A stretch of 64,000 nt of DNA, from contig NC_015945.1 in the NCBI RefSeq assembly GCF_000224085.1, forward strand, positions 1,499,501 to 1,563,500, read 5' to 3'. A program made the translations under genes and the position numbers. The notes under the pieces were generated by a model. It saw only the letters and a list, made by a program, of their open reading frames with translations, did not search any database and was not told the DNA's origin. Source of the stretch: Allomuricauda ruestringensis DSM 13258 (lineage in GTDB: Bacteria; Bacteroidota; Bacteroidia; Flavobacteriales; Flavobacteriaceae). The first letter of the stretch is position 1, and each line of letters opens with the position of its first letter. Positions 61,691-64,000 of this stretch are shown piece by piece.

Positions 61691-62857
61691 GTGAAAAATA
61701 ATCAGTTTGAAGATGTCCTCATTTACTTTTCAAAATCGCTTATGGGAAAGGAAAATGAAGATGATATTCTCTGGGACGTGGCCAAGAACTGTATTGGCCA
61801 GTTGGGGTTTGTGGATTGTGTGATCTATCTTGTAGATGACAACAAGGAGTACTTGATCCAAAAAGCCGCATACGGCCCAAAAAACCCAAAGGACAAGACC
61901 ATTTACAACCCAGTTAAAATTCCTATGGGCCAAGGAATATCGGGTTACGTGGCCCAAACGGCCCAAGCGGAAATTATTAACGATGCCTCTAAAGACCCTA
62001 GATATATTGAGGATGATGAGGCAAGACTATCGGAAATTTGCGTGCCCATTACCTGCGAGGATATTGTTTATGGCGTTATTGATTGCGAGCATCCCGAAAA
62101 AGGCTTTTTTACGGACCATCATCTTAAGATGCTCTCGGCCTTTGCCGCCATCTGTGGCATAAAAATTAGAAGCGTTCGCACCCACGAAGCGCTGATGGAA
62201 GAACACGATCGTTTGATAAAGATCAAAGAAGAGATGGTCGAGTTGAAGCTAAAAAGCCTGAGTTCGCAATTAAATCCACATTTTGTTTTCAATTCGCTCA
62301 ATTCCATCCAGTATTTCATTACCTCGGAGAAAAAAAGACTGGCCTTGGAGTATTTGTCCATGTTCAGCAAGCTCATCCGATTTTACCTGAATCAATTGGG
62401 GCAGGAAACGGTTCACTTAAAAGATGAGATAGACATGCTCCATTCGTACCTGAAGCTTCAAAAGCTACGTTATGATGGTTTGTTCGATTATGACATATCT
62501 CTCCATGAAAACTCAAAAAAGATGGAAGAAGCGACCATTCCTTCCCTTGTAGTGCAAACGCTTTTTGAGAATATTATTGAAAGCGCCATGTACAACCAAC
62601 AAAAGGGACAACATTTTAATGTGCTGCTAAAAATTGCCGACACTACTGTAACGCTCAAGGTTCTTCACCAATCGCTCCAGACAGGTAAATCCGCAAACAA
62701 TCAATCAGGTTATCGCGAAAGCATTTTGCAGTGGCAAGATCAAGTCAACCTTCTAAATGCTGTAAAAGATTTTAAAATTACCACTACAATTACCCATAGT
62801 TTTGACAATGACATCCAGAAAAGAAGTATTTCCCTAAAACTTCCCAATCTGATATAA
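61691..62857 (+). CDS. LytS-type sensor kinase with GAF domain and degenerate ATP-binding region
   Basis: I place the start at GTG 61691 (388 residues), since the longer frame begins in the terminator tail. The N-terminal part (residues 15-165) is a GAF-like domain with GQGISGYVAQTAQAEIINDASKDPRY and EICVPITCEDIVYGVIDCEHP. The His-kinase domain has LNPHFVFNSLNSIQYFI with His197. In the C-terminal part the N-box is altered (FENIIESAMYN) and no D-x-G-x-G box is visible. It is followed three bases later by a 7TM sensor gene. Confidence 0.8.
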   Translation: MKNNQFEDVLIYFSKSLMGKENEDDILWDVAKNCIGQLGFVDCVIYLVDDNKEYLIQKAAYGPKNPKDKTIYNPVKIPMGQGISGYVAQTAQAEIINDASKDPRYIEDDEARLSEICVPITCEDIVYGVIDCEHPEKGFFTDHHLKMLSAFAAICGIKIRSVRTHEALMEEHDRLIKIKEEMVELKLKSLSSQLNPHFVFNSLNSIQYFITSEKKRLALEYLSMFSKLIRFYLNQLGQETVHLKDEIDMLHSYLKLQKLRYDGLFDYDISLHENSKKMEEATIPSLVVQTLFENIIESAMYNQQKGQHFNVLLKIADTTVTLKVLHQSLQTGKSANNQSGYRESILQWQDQVNLLNAVKDFKITTTITHSFDNDIQKRSISLKLPNLI

Positions 62858-62860
62858 CCT

Positions 62861-64000
62861 ATGCTAAGACTTACACGAAACCTATCCATTTTGCTTGTCT
62901 GTTGGTTATGGCACCCCTGTTTTGCCCAAGAAGCCACTTTTGAAAAAGAGGTTTCATTTAAAATGATCAAGACATCGGATACCAGTTTGACCGTAAAAGA
63001 TATCCTTAACCAGACCGAAGAATTTAAACTTCCCCGTCAATTTGAACAAAAAACAGACCCAAAGGACATTTACTGGATTAGGTTGGATTTTGAGAACAGC
63101 ATTGCTTCCAAGGAATCCGATGCTATCTTTTACCTTAAAAACAACACGTTTGATTACGGGGCCTTTTACCACAAAAGCAAAAGTGGCATCGCCAAAAAGC
63201 CCATCGGACAATTTGATAAAGACCCCATTGCCAAAAGAATCAGGGGTTCCAATTACTACTCTTACCTCGAGTTCAATACCCAAGACCTGATCAATGATCG
63301 TTATTTAATGCTCAAGGTCCAGCGCATTACCTTTAAGGAAGATATTTCCAATTGGCATTTTAATTACAGTACCCTATCGCCTGATAAGTACGGTACACCC
63401 AATGATTTTCACCAACAAATTTTTTATGGGGTTTTTGCAGGGATTTGTCTTATCATCTGGTTTTCCACAACTTCCATGTACCTGTTTCAACAAAAACGGG
63501 AATTGCTTTATTATTCCACATATTTACTTTTGCTCTTCATCTATTTGACCGGAAGGTATTTCGGTTTTTTTCAGTTTGTGCTTAATGATTCTCCGTTACA
63601 ACATTGGGCATCCCAAGGCTTTATTTTTTCTTCCAATATAGCTTATGGCTATTTTTTGATAGCCTATCTCAACACCAAAAAAGATTATCTCATCATCCAT
63701 TATGCTTGTTTGGCAGCGATTGTAGTCAATATCGCAATTATAATCCTAATGGGAATCTTTTACTCCTTAAACTATATTGATGGACTTACATTTCTTGTGG
63801 GGCATAGCCAAAAAACTCTCAACCTTTACGGATTGCTTGCCTGTATGTTCTTGTTTTTGATATACCGGGATACACTTATGTATATTGTCCTATCCGCAAC
63901 AATGGTTCTCTGCCTTGGCGGTTTGGCGCGTTATTATTTGGCAGCCCCAAACGACGGGCTCTATATGAACAGTCTACCGTACTTGATCATAGGATGTTCC
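62861..64000 (+). CDS. 7TM-DISM sensor protein, N-terminal part (runs off the window)
   Basis: The 380 visible residues start with a signal peptide (MLRLTRNLSILLVCWLWHPC, then FAQ), followed by a periplasmic 7TMR-DISMED2-like domain (residues 25-185, with DIYWIRLDFEN and the FYLKNNTFDYGAFY region). Then comes a seven-helix membrane segment beginning near FYGVFAGICLIIWF. Such proteins are extracellular-signal sensors, usually with kinase or cyclase domains after the 7TM, which would be beyond the window. It lies three bases after the LytS-type gene. Confidence 0.85.
   Translation, partial: MLRLTRNLSILLVCWLWHPCFAQEATFEKEVSFKMIKTSDTSLTVKDILNQTEEFKLPRQFEQKTDPKDIYWIRLDFENSIASKESDAIFYLKNNTFDYGAFYHKSKSGIAKKPIGQFDKDPIAKRIRGSNYYSYLEFNTQDLINDRYLMLKVQRITFKEDISNWHFNYSTLSPDKYGTPNDFHQQIFYGVFAGICLIIWFSTTSMYLFQQKRELLYYSTYLLLLFIYLTGRYFGFFQFVLNDSPLQHWASQGFIFSSNIAYGYFLIAYLNTKKDYLIIHYACLAAIVVNIAIIILMGIFYSLNYIDGLTFLVGHSQKTLNLYGLLACMFLFLIYRDTLMYIVLSATMVLCLGGLARYYLAAPNDGLYMNSLPYLIIGCS

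Overview
The window looks like a chromosomal segment of a member of the Flavobacteriaceae (Bacteroidota). The evidence is its gene content: gliding and type IX secretion lipoproteins (SprE/PorW-like and GldH), RicT, an F-type ATP synthase operon lacking the beta and epsilon genes, the arsenosugar pair, HU/SPOR fusion and DUF4292, DUF4254, DUF5687 and DUF6427-type proteins. TAnnTTTG-type -7 promoter boxes and the rarity of strong Shine-Dalgarno sequences agree with this. A Muricauda/Flagellimonas-like genus is my guess only. I saw no tRNA, rRNA, CRISPR array, complete insertion sequence or prophage.

Layout. 1-4.5 kb is the end of an AT-rich surface-polysaccharide cluster (O-antigen ligase, glycosyltransferase, initiating sugar transferase, UDP-xylose synthase). 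4.7-8.8 kb has purD, two small membrane families, DUF4254 and a family 9 glycosyltransferase. 8.9-10.4 kb holds two unrecognised AT-rich genes. 10.4-17 kb holds ArsS and its partner, a fasciclin protein, a patatin, an oxidoreductase and an ABC exporter pair. 17.1-26.2 kb is one long same-strand block, sprE, bactofilin, atpZ, a small membrane gene, atpB-E-F-H-A, a four-helix-bundle gene and atpG, closed by a strong terminator. 26.3-33.1 kb holds a flippase, dut, a nucleotidyltransferase, TPR, DUF4292 and EnvC-like proteins and an aldo/keto reductase. 33-41 kb holds a thioesterase, HU/SPOR protein, DprA, SPFH/GYF protein, P1 peptidase, DinB, Gfo/Idh/MocA oxidoreductase and a DUF1080 lipoprotein. 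41-47.6 kb has two tandem paralogous BNR/sortilin-type exported proteins of about 1040 residues. 47.6-50.4 kb has HemJ, a Vsr-like nuclease, an XRE-S24 repressor, a small unknown protein and an acetyltransferase. 50.4-57.7 kb (mostly minus strand) has CoA-transferase subunits split by a zinc-ribbon membrane gene, PBP1A, GldH, RicT and TrhO. 58-64 kb has recA, a lipoprotein, an ECF sigma factor with a putative membrane anti-sigma/beta-barrel fusion, and two sensor kinases, the last running off the window.

Most of the window is core flavobacterial housekeeping and envelope biology. The parts most worth a second look are: the four-helix-bundle gene bracketed by a perfect inverted repeat inside the ATP synthase operon; the twin 15-bp dyads TGTAA-N5-TTAC(A/G) between the XRE-S24 repressor and a divergent unknown gene; a hairpin repeat family of about 125 bp with two copies here; the orphan pair at 8955-10417; the sigma factor with its inner-membrane-to-barrel partner; and a LytS-type kinase whose ATP-binding boxes look lost. 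All family names come from reading the translated proteins without database searches.
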